The notes: generated by a model not told the origin, from the letters alone. Shown: positions 36,328-44,942, counted from the stretch's first letter. The stretch is DNA of 64,000 nt from a bacterium HR19 (GCA_002898315.1 BEHV01000010.1:16101-80100), one strand, 5' to 3'. Program-made: numbers and translations.

Positions 36328-37311
36328 ATGGATGAGAAAAAAGTTCTTCTGACGGGATGTGCTGGTTTTATTGGTTTTTTCACCGCAAAAAAACTCATAG
36401 AGAACGGATACTATGTTGTAGGTGTTGATGATATGAACGATTACTACGATGTTAAGCTTAAAAACTGGCGCCTTGAAATACTAAGGTCTTTCCGAAACTT
36501 TGAATTTCTGAGGGCAGATATATCAAAAAGTGAAGAACTCAAAGAACTGAAAGGAGAGAGATTCTCTGTGATTTTCAATTTGGGAGCAAGGGCAGGTGTG
36601 AGAGGAAGTGTGAAAAACCCCAAAATATACATAGATGTGAATATAGTTGGAAATCTAAACCTGTTGAGCTTTTGTGTTCAGAACGGAATTGAGAAGTTCA
36701 TTTTGGCTTCAACTTCAAGCATATATGCTAATTTGGAACCACCTTTTTCTGAGGAACAAAAAACCGATAAAGTCCTCTCTACTTATGCTGCGACTAAAAA
36801 ATCTGCTGAACTCTTCTGCTACTCATACCACCATCTTTACGGAATAGATGTCACTATTTTTCGGTATTTTACGGTCTATGGTCCGGCAGGCAGACCAGAT
36901 ATGAGCATTTTCAGATTCATAAAAAACATAATGGAAGGGAAACCAATAGTGATATACGGAGACGGAAAACAAAAAAGGGACTTCACGTACATAGATGACA
37001 TAGTTGAGGGAACGATAAGAGGGAAAAAAAAAGTAGGTTATGATATAATAAATTTGGGGAATAGCAGACCTGTTGAACTTATTTACGTTGTGAAACTTAT
37101 TGAGGAGGAGCTTGGGAGAAAAGCTGAAATAATTTTTGAAAGACCAAACCCAGCAGACCTTCCCATAACATGCGCTGATATATCAAAAGCAAAAAAGATT
37201 TTAGGTTGGGAGCCGAAAATCTCAATAGAGGAGGGAATAAAAAGAACTTGCGACTGGTTCAAAGAAAATAAGGATTTTATAAAATCAATCAGTACAGAAG
37301 AAAATATATGA
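36328..37311 (+). CDS. NAD-dependent epimerase, UDP-glucuronate 4-epimerase-like
   Basis: 327 residues. Rossmann-fold SDR with LLTGCAGFIGFFTAKKLIENG, the GARAGVRGSVKNPKIYIDVN segment typical of UDP-glucuronate epimerases, the catalytic YAATKKSAE and YFTVYGPAGRPDMSIFRF. The C-terminal GWEPKISIEEGIKRT is standard. It would interconvert UDP-glucuronate and UDP-galacturonate for surface glycans. The gene is preceded by a short AGGGAGGAA ribosome binding site. Confidence 0.88.
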   Translation: MDEKKVLLTGCAGFIGFFTAKKLIENGYYVVGVDDMNDYYDVKLKNWRLEILRSFRNFEFLRADISKSEELKELKGERFSVIFNLGARAGVRGSVKNPKIYIDVNIVGNLNLLSFCVQNGIEKFILASTSSIYANLEPPFSEEQKTDKVLSTYAATKKSAELFCYSYHHLYGIDVTIFRYFTVYGPAGRPDMSIFRFIKNIMEGKPIVIYGDGKQKRDFTYIDDIVEGTIRGKKKVGYDIINLGNSRPVELIYVVKLIEEELGRKAEIIFERPNPADLPITCADISKAKKILGWEPKISIEEGIKRTCDWFKENKDFIKSISTEENI

Positions 37312-37371
37312 TTTTTTCGGAGTAATGAAAACGCTTTTTTAAAAAATGACCGCCTTGCTAAATTATCAGTA

Positions 37372-37941
37372 TCATTTTTCCTGAGCTTCTCTTTTCTTTT
37401 GAAGTTCTTTGTCAAGTGATTTTAAAGCTTCTTCTGCTCTCTCTTTAACTATGGCTCTGTGTTGCTCTCTTATTTTTCTCTTCATGTTCTCGTAGAGGTT
37501 TGAGAAAAATCTGCTGTCAATTCTCATAGTTGCTCTGCAATAGAAAATTTTATCGTCAGACCATGTCTCATCAATAGTAGCGAAGTTCAATGTTGCTTCT
37601 GAAACTTCTTTTGCTATTGAGGAAGTGAATTCGTCAAGACCTTCGGCATCTTCGTTGAAATAATCTCTGTGGTTTTCTATGAAGTCCTTCACAAGCGAAG
37701 CGGAGTATGTTTCTACTGCTTTTGCTATTTCTGCTCTTGCTCTTGCCCCGCATCTTACTCTGTTCATCTGCTCTGATTTCGTCTTATCTGCTACTCCTAC
37801 TCCGTATATTTTGTTCTCTTTTTCGTCAAACCAAGAGATTCTTTCTGTCCAGCTTGGTTTTCTCTTCGCACAAGAAAAAATGAATAAAAAGCTCATTCCT
37901 AAAAATAAGAACCCAAAAACCGATTTTCTTTTCAGTATCAT
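37372..37941 (-). CDS. LPP20-type lipoprotein
   Basis: 189 residues from ATG 37941, which follows GGAGGAG; a longer open frame upstream lacks such a site. A lipobox LFIFSC ends the signal peptide (cysteine near residue 24). After it come RKPSWTERISWFDEKENKIYGVGVAD, ARARAEIAKAVETYSASLVKD and a C-terminal Lys/Glu-rich helix. The IYGVG-x-AD and ARARAEIA pattern fits the LPP20 family of outer-membrane lipoproteins. Function is unknown. Confidence 0.85.
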   Translation of the reverse strand: MILKRKSVFGFLFLGMSFLFIFSCAKRKPSWTERISWFDEKENKIYGVGVADKTKSEQMNRVRCGARARAEIAKAVETYSASLVKDFIENHRDYFNEDAEGLDEFTSSIAKEVSEATLNFATIDETWSDDKIFYCRATMRIDSRFFSNLYENMKRKIREQHRAIVKERAEEALKSLDKELQKKREAQEK

Positions 37942-38031
37942 AATATATCTCCTCCTTTCAAATATTTTTTTCTCATTAATAAATTTAATCAAAATCGCAG
38001 AGAAATAGGGAGAGAATTTATATTTCGTCAG

Positions 38032-38580
38032 GTGGGAGAGATAAGAATAACGGGAGGAGAGTTCAGGGGAAGAATAATAAGGTTTCCAGATGAAATTTCT
38101 TTGAGACCGCTTACCTCATTCATAAGAAAAGCTGTTTTTGATTCTATTGATGTTGAGGGAGCAGAAATTTTAGACCTTTTTGCAGGTTCTGGTAGCTTCG
38201 GAATAGAAGCTCTATCTCGCGGAGCTAAAAGAGTCGTGTTCGTAGAAAAAAGCAAAAAATTATCTGATGCTATTTTAAAAAATCTTCACGCTCTCGGTAT
38301 AAAAAGCTGTAAAGTTGTGAACCAAGATGTAATGTCTTTTCTCAAAAGTAGAAGCGGTAGAGAAAAGTACGATATCGTTTTCTGCGACCCACCGTTTTCA
38401 ATGAACTTTGATAAAGATTTTTTCCCTCTCGTAAAAAACTTCACAAGAAAATATTTTATTTTGAGAAGACAAAAAGGAAAAGAGATAGGAGACGAAAAGA
38501 TGCTGTCCGAATTTTTCCCTTATTACAAAAAGAGAATCTACTCTGATTCAGTCATCTTTTTCGCATTTGAAAGAGAATGA
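38032..38580 (+). CDS. rsmD: 16S rRNA (guanine(966)-N(2))-methyltransferase
   Basis: 182 residues with a GTG start at 38032. RITGGEFRGRIIRFP, LRPLTSFIRKAVFDSI, ILDLFAGSGSFGIEALSRGAKRVVFVE and the catalytic DPPF (in DIVFCDPPFSM) are the family pattern. It methylates G966 of 16S rRNA. It is followed 48 bases later by hemC on the same strand. Confidence 0.93.
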   Translation: MGEIRITGGEFRGRIIRFPDEISLRPLTSFIRKAVFDSIDVEGAEILDLFAGSGSFGIEALSRGAKRVVFVEKSKKLSDAILKNLHALGIKSCKVVNQDVMSFLKSRSGREKYDIVFCDPPFSMNFDKDFFPLVKNFTRKYFILRRQKGKEIGDEKMLSEFFPYYKKRIYSDSVIFFAFERE

Positions 38581-38628
38581 TATTGATAAAAAAGTCGTGA
38601 TAAAGTGATAATTTTATTATTTAGTTTG

Positions 38629-39576
38629 ATGATTATCAGAGTAGGAACGAGAGGGAGCAAGTTAGCGTTGAAGCAAACCGAAATTTTCATAGAAAAACTC
38701 AAAAACGAGCTGAAAAAATTAGGAGAAAAGGAGCCAGAGTTTGAAATAATAAAGATAAAAACAAAAGGAGATAAAATCCTTGAGTCACCTTTGAGCAAAA
38801 TACCCGGAAAAGGATTTTTTGTAAAAGAAATAGAAGAAGAACTCGCAGAAGGGAAAATTGATTTTGCGGTTCACTCCTTAAAAGATGTACCGACAGAAAT
38901 ACCGGAAAATCTTATAATTTCTGCATTTTTGAAAAGAGACCCACCGGGAGATGTTATAATAGGAATGACAAAACAGGAGATAGAGTTCCGCTCGGAAAAA
39001 TCAAAGGTGAAAATTGGAACTTCTTCTTTGAGAAGAGAGATTCAACTCAAAAACATGTTTGGCGAAAATATTCAATTGATACCAATAAGAGGAAATTTAG
39101 ATACAAGGATAAGAAAAGTTGAGAGGGGAGAATGCGATGCGATAGTTGTCGCTTATTGTGGAGTCATAAGGTTGGGTCTTGAAGATAAGATTTCAGATTA
39201 CCTTGACCCAAGAGGATTTCTCTACGCTCCGGGACAGGGAATAATAGCGGTTGAGACAAGAAAAGATAACAAACTTGCAGTTGAACTTTCAGAACTTGTT
39301 GATGATAAGGAATCAAGATTTTTAGGAACTCTTGAGAGAGAGATGGTCAGAAAAATCGGGGGTGGATGCAACTCACCTTTCGGTATATTTTCTGAAATAA
39401 AAAAAGAATTGCCACGAGATAAAGATGTTTTTTTGTTTTTGAAGTTCTGTGCGTTTGAGAAAAATATAAGTTATGAAAACCACTTCAAGCTCAATGATTT
39501 TGACCCGTCGGGAATATCAGAATATGTAAGAGAAATATGTGAGAAGGTTGAAAGAGATATAGGAAGAATTTCTTAA
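38629..39576 (+). CDS. hemC: Hydroxymethylbilane synthase (porphobilinogen deaminase)
   Basis: 315 residues from ATG 38629 (MIIRVGTRGSKLALKQTEIF); an earlier GTG at 38605 is in frame but unneeded. FVKEIEEELAEGKIDFAVHSLKDVPTE, GTSSLRREIQLK, IRGNLDTRIRKVERGE and the dipyrromethane-attachment cysteine in IGGGCNSPFG are present. It polymerises porphobilinogen on the way to heme and cobalamin, consistent with the c-type cytochrome and B12 mutase in the window. Other hem genes are not here. Confidence 0.96.
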   Translation: MIIRVGTRGSKLALKQTEIFIEKLKNELKKLGEKEPEFEIIKIKTKGDKILESPLSKIPGKGFFVKEIEEELAEGKIDFAVHSLKDVPTEIPENLIISAFLKRDPPGDVIIGMTKQEIEFRSEKSKVKIGTSSLRREIQLKNMFGENIQLIPIRGNLDTRIRKVERGECDAIVVAYCGVIRLGLEDKISDYLDPRGFLYAPGQGIIAVETRKDNKLAVELSELVDDKESRFLGTLEREMVRKIGGGCNSPFGIFSEIKKELPRDKDVFLFLKFCAFEKNISYENHFKLNDFDPSGISEYVREICEKVERDIGRIS

Positions 39577-39628
39577 AATTTCAATCACTATATTTCACTA
39601 ATATATTAATATATATTTTGCTTTGTTT

Positions 39629-39700
39629 TGGGGTGTCGTCTAACTGGCAGGACACGGGACTTTGGATCCCGGCGTGGAGGTTCGAGTCCTCCCACCCCAA
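39629..39700 (+). tRNA. tRNA-Gln (anticodon TTG)
   Basis: 72 bases fold into a full cloverleaf: acceptor TGGGGTG pairs CACCCCA (7 bp), D stem GTC/GAC, anticodon stem CGGGA/TCCCG with loop CTTTGGA (anticodon TTG), a four-base variable loop, and T stem GGAGG/CCTCC with loop TTCGAGT. The discriminator is A and CCA is not encoded. The gene lies between hemC and prs; the prs start codon is only 9 bases after the tRNA. Confidence 0.96.
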
Positions 39701-39709
39701 CAAAATCAA

Positions 39710-40672
39710 ATGGCAAAAGGTCAGAAGGGAGAAATAAAAATTTTCTCCGGAACAGCTAATCCTCAGCTTGCTCAAAAGATTTCAGAATACATAGAAATTC
39801 CTCTTGGAAAGTGTGAGATAAAAAGGTTTGCAGATGGAGAGATTTGGGTTGAGATAAAGGAGAACATAAGGAGAGCAGAAGTTTTCATAATACAGCCAAC
39901 CTGCCCTCCGACAAACGATAACCTTATGGAGCTTCTGATAATGATGGATGCACTCCGAAGAGCGTCAGCTGAAAAAATAACAAATGTTATTCCATATTAC
40001 GGATATGCAAGGCAAGATAGAAAAGTTGAACCAAGAACTCCGATTTCAGCCAAGCTCGTCGCAAATCTACTTCAGGTCACCGGTTCAAATAGAGTTGTGA
40101 CGGTTGACCTTCACGCGGGACAAATTCAGGGGTTTTTTGATATTCCAGTAGATAACCTTTACGCGATGCCAATACACATAGAATACATAAGGTCAAGGTG
40201 GGGTGAAGGTGATGATATAGTCATAGTTTCTCCCGATACCGGGGGTGCAGCTCGTGCGAGGTCATACGCAAAACATCTGAAATCTGGCTTTGCAATAATA
40301 GATAAAAGGAGACCAAAACCAAACGAGTCAGAAGTTGTTTTTGTGGTGGGTGAAGTGAAAGGAAAATACGCTATTATTGTAGATGATATAATTGATACCG
40401 CCGGAACTGCGATGAAGGCAGCAGAAGCATTAATAAATCACGGAGCAAAAGGAGTGTCTGTTGTTTGCACTCACCCGGTTCTATCTCAAAATGCTCCAGA
40501 AAGAATAAAGGAATCTGTGATTGAAGAAGTCATAGTCACAGATACAATACCTCTTAACGGAAAAGATGAGAGAGCGGGTGGGAAGATAAAGGTCGTCAGC
40601 GTTGCAAAACTTCTTGGAGAAGCCATAATGAGAATTTACGAAGGAAGAAGCGTTTCAGAACTTTTCTTGTGA
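39710..40672 (+). CDS. prs: Ribose-phosphate pyrophosphokinase
   Basis: 320 residues from ATG 39710 (MAKGQKGEIKIFSGTANPQL); an upstream frame overlaps the tRNA and is not used. ADGEIWVEI, IPYYGYARQDRK, VTVDLHAGQIQGFF, IVSPDTGGAARARSYAKHL and VDDIIDTAGTAMKAAEAL are the class I motifs (the last is the PRPP loop). It makes PRPP from ribose-5-phosphate and ATP. No ribosome binding site fits in the 9-base gap, so the message may be made by processing at the tRNA 3' end. Confidence 0.97.
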   Translation: MAKGQKGEIKIFSGTANPQLAQKISEYIEIPLGKCEIKRFADGEIWVEIKENIRRAEVFIIQPTCPPTNDNLMELLIMMDALRRASAEKITNVIPYYGYARQDRKVEPRTPISAKLVANLLQVTGSNRVVTVDLHAGQIQGFFDIPVDNLYAMPIHIEYIRSRWGEGDDIVIVSPDTGGAARARSYAKHLKSGFAIIDKRRPKPNESEVVFVVGEVKGKYAIIVDDIIDTAGTAMKAAEALINHGAKGVSVVCTHPVLSQNAPERIKESVIEEVIVTDTIPLNGKDERAGGKIKVVSVAKLLGEAIMRIYEGRSVSELFL

Positions 40673-40678
40673 TTTCTT

Positions 40679-41839
40679 TCATTGCTGGAATGCATAGCGC
40701 GAGAGCGGAGGAGGTCCAAGCAGAATTTCTGTGAGCGCCTTCGGAGATGCTACCTTTATATCATCAGGAACTGATTGACCAACAGTGAAAAAAGCAAGAG
40801 GCACTTCAAGAAATGAACCTATGTTCAAAATAACCCCGGGATATGATGTCTCATCTATTTTCGTGAATATAAGATAATCTATTTTCATTTCTGAAAAACC
40901 TCTCATAACATTTATCATCTCTTCTTCTCTCTGCGAGCAAGATAGTAGCAAGATAACTTCTATCTTTCTCCTGCTTCCTATATCTTTTATCAAAGACGCT
41001 ATCTTTCTTATGTTTTTTATGTCGTACTGACTTTTCCCTATTGTATCTATAATGACAAGTTGAAATTTCTCAAGATTTTTCCATACACCTCCTATTTCCT
41101 CGGAGTTAGTGGCTACAAAAAGAGGTATTCCCATTATATCTGCGTATTTTTTAATCTGTTCTACCGAACCGATTCTGTATCTATCTGTTCCTAATAGTGC
41201 TACGCTTTTTATTCCGTTCATAATGCATATTGCAGATATTTTTGCTGCGGTTGTTGTTTTGCCTACTCCTGTTGGACCAACGAGGGCTAAAAATTTTCTT
41301 TCTCCTCTGAAAACATCGTTGAGAGGATTTCTGAAACTCACATAAGAAGTTATAACTTTTGAGAAGGAGGATTCATCTGGTTTCATGTTCTGTGAGATAA
41401 TATCTTCAACTATTGATAGAGCGATATTTCTCTCAACTCCTCTTGCGATAAGCTTTTTGAAGAGCGAAAGAGCGGGAGAAGGGAGTTTGAACTCATAAGG
41501 GAGAAAGTTTCTGCGCGAGATAAGTTCAATATGCATTTTTATACCTTCAAAATCTCTTTTCATCTCCTCAATCTTTCTTGAGATTTCTCTTATATAATCA
41601 AAGTTCTCTGCGGGGGGTTTGTCTTCTTTTTTTTGATTTTGGGTGTTTTGTTGGTAAGTTTGGTTTTGAGCCGGGGTGTTATGAAGGACGCCGACGACCA
41701 CCTCATAGTATCTTTCTCCCCCTATATCTTTTTCGTCATACCCGAGTATTACTGCATTGCTTCCGACATCTTCTTTTATTTTCTCAAAGATTTTGAGAAG
41801 GTTCTTTCCGGAAAATTTTTTTATCAGAGAGTATTTCAC
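40679..41839 (-). CDS. flhF: Flagellar biosynthesis GTPase FlhF
   Basis: Read from the GTG at 41839, about 386 residues; a GTG at 41896 is open but would overlap the plus-strand lipoate gene. The N-terminus KKFSGKNLLKIFEKIKEDVG matches FlhF, followed by a variable Gln/Asn-rich linker. The SRP-type GTPase domain has LVGPTGVGKTTTAAK, LLGTDRYRIGSVEQIKKYADIMGIPL, IDTIGKSQYD (usually DTAGRS) and FTKIDETSYPG. FlhF positions polar flagella and controls their number. The serine/arginine change in the G3 loop is notable. FlhG is not adjacent. Confidence 0.9.
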   Translation of the reverse strand: MKYSLIKKFSGKNLLKIFEKIKEDVGSNAVILGYDEKDIGGERYYEVVVGVLHNTPAQNQTYQQNTQNQKKEDKPPAENFDYIREISRKIEEMKRDFEGIKMHIELISRRNFLPYEFKLPSPALSLFKKLIARGVERNIALSIVEDIISQNMKPDESSFSKVITSYVSFRNPLNDVFRGERKFLALVGPTGVGKTTTAAKISAICIMNGIKSVALLGTDRYRIGSVEQIKKYADIMGIPLFVATNSEEIGGVWKNLEKFQLVIIDTIGKSQYDIKNIRKIASLIKDIGSRRKIEVILLLSCSQREEEMINVMRGFSEMKIDYLIFTKIDETSYPGVILNIGSFLEVPLAFFTVGQSVPDDIKVASPKALTEILLGPPPLSRYAFQQ

Positions 41840-41862
41840 AATATAAATTATACCATTTTCGT

Positions 41863-42462
41863 ATGGTTTTTTTGATGAGCATTTTTGAGGATGCACCTAT
41901 ACCTCTTGAGATCAACAGGATTTTATTTGAAAATGAAAAGTATTTTGTTCATGTTTTTTCTTTTTCATCAGATTGCATAAGTGTTGGGAAAAACACAAGG
42001 GTATTAGAAGGAGAAAATTTCGGTTGTGAGATTTTCAGGAGAAGAACTGGTGGGGGAGCGGTTTATCACAGGAGGGAAGTAGATGTTTGCTTTGCGTTTT
42101 CTTTTCGTTTCAAGGGTATTACGATAAGGGAGATTTTTTCTCGTGTAGCGGATATTTTAAGGCAATTTATCTTGAAGGAATATTCTTTGGGTGATGAGCG
42201 GTTGGTTATTAGAGATAATGGAGATATATTTTTTAACAACATTAAAATTTGTGGCATATCCTCTGCAAGAAAAAGAGATTTTTTTCTCTTTGAAGGTTGT
42301 CTGTTTCCCATCAATACCCAATATAGAACTTACGACCCAATCTTGAATTTTTCCGATGTTTGTTTCTATATGTTTCCACAAAAAGCAGAAAATTTCCTTA
42401 AATTATCCATTTCTCTCTTTGAATTTCTTACTGAGAAAATTCCAGAGGAATTTTACAAATAG
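41863..42462 (+). CDS. Lipoate-protein ligase A-like protein
   Basis: 199 residues from ATG 41863, or 195 from ATG 41875. It has the BPL/LplA/LipB fold motifs: SDCISVGKNTRVLEGE, CEIFRRRTGGGAVYHRREV and NGDIFFNNIKICGISSARKRDFFLFEGC, which include the arginine-rich lipoyl-AMP loop RRRTGGGAVYH and the KI-G-x-S-x-x-R motif. It is shorter than the bipartite LplA (about 335), as in enzymes needing a separate accessory domain. It would attach lipoate or octanoate to carrier proteins such as GcvH, which fits gcvPA in the window. It diverges from flhF. Confidence 0.75.
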   Translation: MVFLMSIFEDAPIPLEINRILFENEKYFVHVFSFSSDCISVGKNTRVLEGENFGCEIFRRRTGGGAVYHRREVDVCFAFSFRFKGITIREIFSRVADILRQFILKEYSLGDERLVIRDNGDIFFNNIKICGISSARKRDFFLFEGCLFPINTQYRTYDPILNFSDVCFYMFPQKAENFLKLSISLFEFLTEKIPEEFYK

Positions 42463-42604
42463 TAAAATCCAAAATTTCTTGAAAAAACCTTATTACTGCG
42501 AAAAAAAAATTAATATTTTTTTAAAGAAAAGTTTCAGGATTTTGACATATTATGCAAGAATTTATTATAATTTATAAATAAAGGGAGATTAAAATTTTAA
42601 GATT

Positions 42605-43684
42605 ATGAAAATAGATGAAAAAAGCGCCTTGATAGTGGTAGATATTCAAAAGGATTTCACCCCCGGAGGCGCTCTTGCGGTCCCCGACGGAGATAAAATA
42701 ATTCCAGTAGTCAACAAATACATAGAAGAGTTCAGAAAGCGGGGAGCCAAAATCTTTGCCACAAGGGATTGGCATCCCGAAAATCATATATCTTTCAGAG
42801 AAAGAGGGGGACCGTGGCCACCGCACTGCGTACAGAACACCGAAGGTGCTCAGTTCCATCCCGACCTCAAACTCCCAGATGATGCAGAAATAATATCAAA
42901 GGCGTTTGACCCAGATAAAGAAGCTTACTCTGGTTTTCAAGGAACAGAGCTTGACGAAAAGTTGAAAAGCTACGGTGTAGAGAAAGTTTTCGTCTGCGGA
43001 CTTGCAACAGATTACTGTGTAAAAAACACCGTCCTTGATGCGATAAAAAACGGATACAAAACTTTTCTCCTATTAGATGCGGTTAAGGGAATAGCCCAAG
43101 ATACCACAGAAAAGGCAATAGAAGAGATGAAGAGTGCGGGAGCCGAAATAATTACCATAGACCAGATTAAGTCCGAAGAAGAAACACTTCCTGAAAAATT
43201 AGAGAAAAAGGTTCAGGAGATAAAAGAAGTTGCAGAAGCCAAATTAGAGGAGGTTATATCAGAGACGGGGGAGAGGATTTCGGAAGCGGGAGAAAAACTG
43301 AAGAAAGAAGTTGAGAAGACAAGAAAGAAAGCCGAAAAAGTCATAAAGAGAGAGCAGAAAAAACTCAAAAAGAAAGTAGAGAAGACCAAAAAAGAGGTTT
43401 CAAAGAAGGTCAAAAAAGCGGTAGAAAGTGTTGCAAGTATGATAGGGCGGGTTGCTTCAAAGTTAAAAGATACTAAAAAACAAAAAATTTCAGAGCCGAA
43501 GAAAAAACCCCTACAGAAAAAGAAAGTTCAAGCAAAAAGGACTGCTCACAAAGGTAAAATTTCACCCGGGGGCGGGAAATCCCCCCGGGAAAGAAAAAAA
43601 GGAGGTGGAAAAACCATGCCGGCAAAGAAGTCAGCGGCAAAAGCAAAAAAAGGCAAAAAAACAGCAAAGAAAAGCAAAAAATAA
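42605..43684 (+). CDS. pncA: Nicotinamidase with a long Lys-rich, histone H1-like C-terminal tail
   Basis: 359 residues. The first 185 form a complete nicotinamidase: D13 in VVDIQKDFTPGGAL, metal site D55/H57/H74 (ATRDWHPENH, WPPHC), K99, and C138 in GLATDYCVKNT. It turns nicotinamide into nicotinate in NAD salvage. Residues about 190-285 are a Glu/Lys-rich amphipathic helix, and about 286-359 are nearly all Lys, Ala, Gly and Pro, ending AKKSAAKAKKGKKTAKKSKK, like histone H1-type tails of bacterial nucleoid proteins. The tail is unusual for the family. A strong ribosome binding site and in-frame ATG lie inside it (see 43616). Confidence 0.9.
   Translation: MKIDEKSALIVVDIQKDFTPGGALAVPDGDKIIPVVNKYIEEFRKRGAKIFATRDWHPENHISFRERGGPWPPHCVQNTEGAQFHPDLKLPDDAEIISKAFDPDKEAYSGFQGTELDEKLKSYGVEKVFVCGLATDYCVKNTVLDAIKNGYKTFLLLDAVKGIAQDTTEKAIEEMKSAGAEIITIDQIKSEEETLPEKLEKKVQEIKEVAEAKLEEVISETGERISEAGEKLKKEVEKTRKKAEKVIKREQKKLKKKVEKTKKEVSKKVKKAVESVASMIGRVASKLKDTKKQKISEPKKKPLQKKKVQAKRTAHKGKISPGGGKSPRERKKGGGKTMPAKKSAAKAKKGKKTAKKSKK
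43565..43589 (+). promoter_or_regulatory. GC-rich hairpin inside the 3' part of the nicotinamidase reading frame
   Basis: CCCGGGGG (43565-43572) pairs with CCCCCGGG (43582-43589) around a nine-base loop. This perfect 8-bp G/C stem stands out in AT-rich DNA. It is in the coding part of the tail and is followed by an A-rich stretch and the ribosome binding site GGAGGTGG at 43601. It could gate or stabilise the downstream message segment. No T run follows, so it is not a plain terminator. Confidence 0.5.
43616..43684 (+). CDS. Possible internal, independently translated Lys/Ala-rich microprotein
   Basis: ATG 43616 lies in the nicotinamidase frame and is preceded by GGAGGTGG (43601-43608) with 7 bases between, a stronger site than most genes here have. 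It would give 22 residues, MPAKKSAAKAKK followed by GKKTAKKSKK, resembling the PAKK repeats of bacterial H1-like DNA-binding proteins. It is flanked by two GC-rich hairpins. Translation from this site is inferred only from the signal; it may instead be just coding sequence. Confidence 0.35.
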   Translation: MPAKKSAAKAKKGKKTAKKSKK

Positions 43685-43730
43685 AAAATAAGCATCCTTT
43701 CTGATAAAAAACAAAAAAACAGAAAACTAA

Positions 43731-43753
43731 GGGGGGAGGGTTTTTCTCCCCCC
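43731..43753 (+). terminator. Strong GC hairpin after the nicotinamidase gene
   Basis: GGGGGGAG (43731-43738) pairs perfectly with CTCCCCCC (43746-43753); a flanking A-T pair extends the stem to 9 bp and the loop is GGTTTTT. It lies 47 bases past the stop codon and about 85 bases before murG. The downstream sequence is TAAAACACAATTTT, a weak T tract. It is best read as the transcription end of the nicotinamidase message. Confidence 0.75.
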
Positions 43754-43838
43754 TAAAACACAATTTTAAAAATTCCGCATAAGAAAAACCGAAATTGTGA
43801 TTTCAAATGTTTTTTATGAGTTTATTTATTTTTGAGCA

Positions 43839-44942
43839 ATGAGAGTTTGTATTGTAGCAGGTGGCACAGGTGGGCACATTGTTCCTGCGATAGCGGTTGC
43901 TGAAAAGATTCAAGGAGAAAAACTTTTCATCACCGGCAGGTCAAGAAAGGCAGAAGAAAAGTTTTCAAAACAAATTCCAGGTGAGGTCAAGTTTATTGAT
44001 GTAAAACCAGTGGTTGGGAGGGGATTATCTGCAATATCTGGTTTCATATCTGTTATACCGGCAATAAAGCAAGCTCTTGAAATTTTCAGAAACTTCAAGC
44101 CAGAAGTTGTTATAGGTTTTGGAGGATATGTTTCTGGTCCTGTTCTTCTTGCAGGTAAGCTACGAGGAGCAAAGGAGTTTGTTTTTGAGCAGAATTCTTT
44201 TATGGGATTTGCAAACAAAATTTCCTCACTCTTTGCAGATAAAGTCCTCCTTTCTTTTCCTGATGCCGAGATACCATCTTTTGCAAGAAAAAAGTCGGTA
44301 TATGTTGGGTTTCCAATACGTGATAAATTCAAAGCTGAATTATCATCTGCTATGAGGTCAGGAAAAGACGGAGAGCTGATAAATATTTTCATCACGGGAG
44401 GGAGTCAGGGAGCTTTATCTCTTAACCTTCTTTTTCTGGAAACATTAAAAAAAATAATCATCTCTTCAAAGGAAATACAGAAGATAAAGGTTTTTCATCA
44501 AACGGGAGATATATCTTATTCTCTGGTGAAAGAATTTTACGAAAGAGAGATTTTTCCTTTGGTGAATAAAAAGGGGTTTTCTTTTGATGTTGAGATTTTT
44601 CCTTTTACAGATAAAATAGGGTATTTTATGGGGATTGCGGATTTAGTCATATCTCGTGGTGGAGCTGGGACTGTTTTTGAGGTCGCCTATGCTAAAAAGC
44701 CGGCTGTTTTTATTCCCCTACCGAAATCAATAGGAGACCATCAGTTCAAAAATCCTCTCAAGCTTTTCAAAGATGCTTGTATAATAGTGAGGCAAGAAGA
44801 AAAAGGTAGGTTTGAAATAATCATGAGTGAAATTTTAAAAAACAGTGTGATGCTGGAAGAGATGAAAAAAAGAGTAGAGAGCGAAATGAGAAATATTCAA
44901 ATTGATGGGACAGAAAAAATAGTAGATATTCTGAAAAGCTGA
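43839..44942 (+). CDS. murG: UDP-GlcNAc: undecaprenyl-PP-MurNAc-pentapeptide GlcNAc transferase
   Basis: 367 residues. GT28 fold with VAGGTGGHIVPAIAVAEKI at the start, VIGFGGYVSGPVLLAGKLRG, EQNSFMGFANKI, the linker region FITGGSQGALSLNLLFLE and the donor site SRGGAGTVFEVAYAKKPAVFIPLP. It makes lipid II at the inner face of the membrane, so the cell builds peptidoglycan. The usual mur-fts neighbours are absent, another sign of scattered operons. Confidence 0.96.
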   Translation: MRVCIVAGGTGGHIVPAIAVAEKIQGEKLFITGRSRKAEEKFSKQIPGEVKFIDVKPVVGRGLSAISGFISVIPAIKQALEIFRNFKPEVVIGFGGYVSGPVLLAGKLRGAKEFVFEQNSFMGFANKISSLFADKVLLSFPDAEIPSFARKKSVYVGFPIRDKFKAELSSAMRSGKDGELINIFITGGSQGALSLNLLFLETLKKIIISSKEIQKIKVFHQTGDISYSLVKEFYEREIFPLVNKKGFSFDVEIFPFTDKIGYFMGIADLVISRGGAGTVFEVAYAKKPAVFIPLPKSIGDHQFKNPLKLFKDACIIVRQEEKGRFEIIMSEILKNSVMLEEMKKRVESEMRNIQIDGTEKIVDILKS

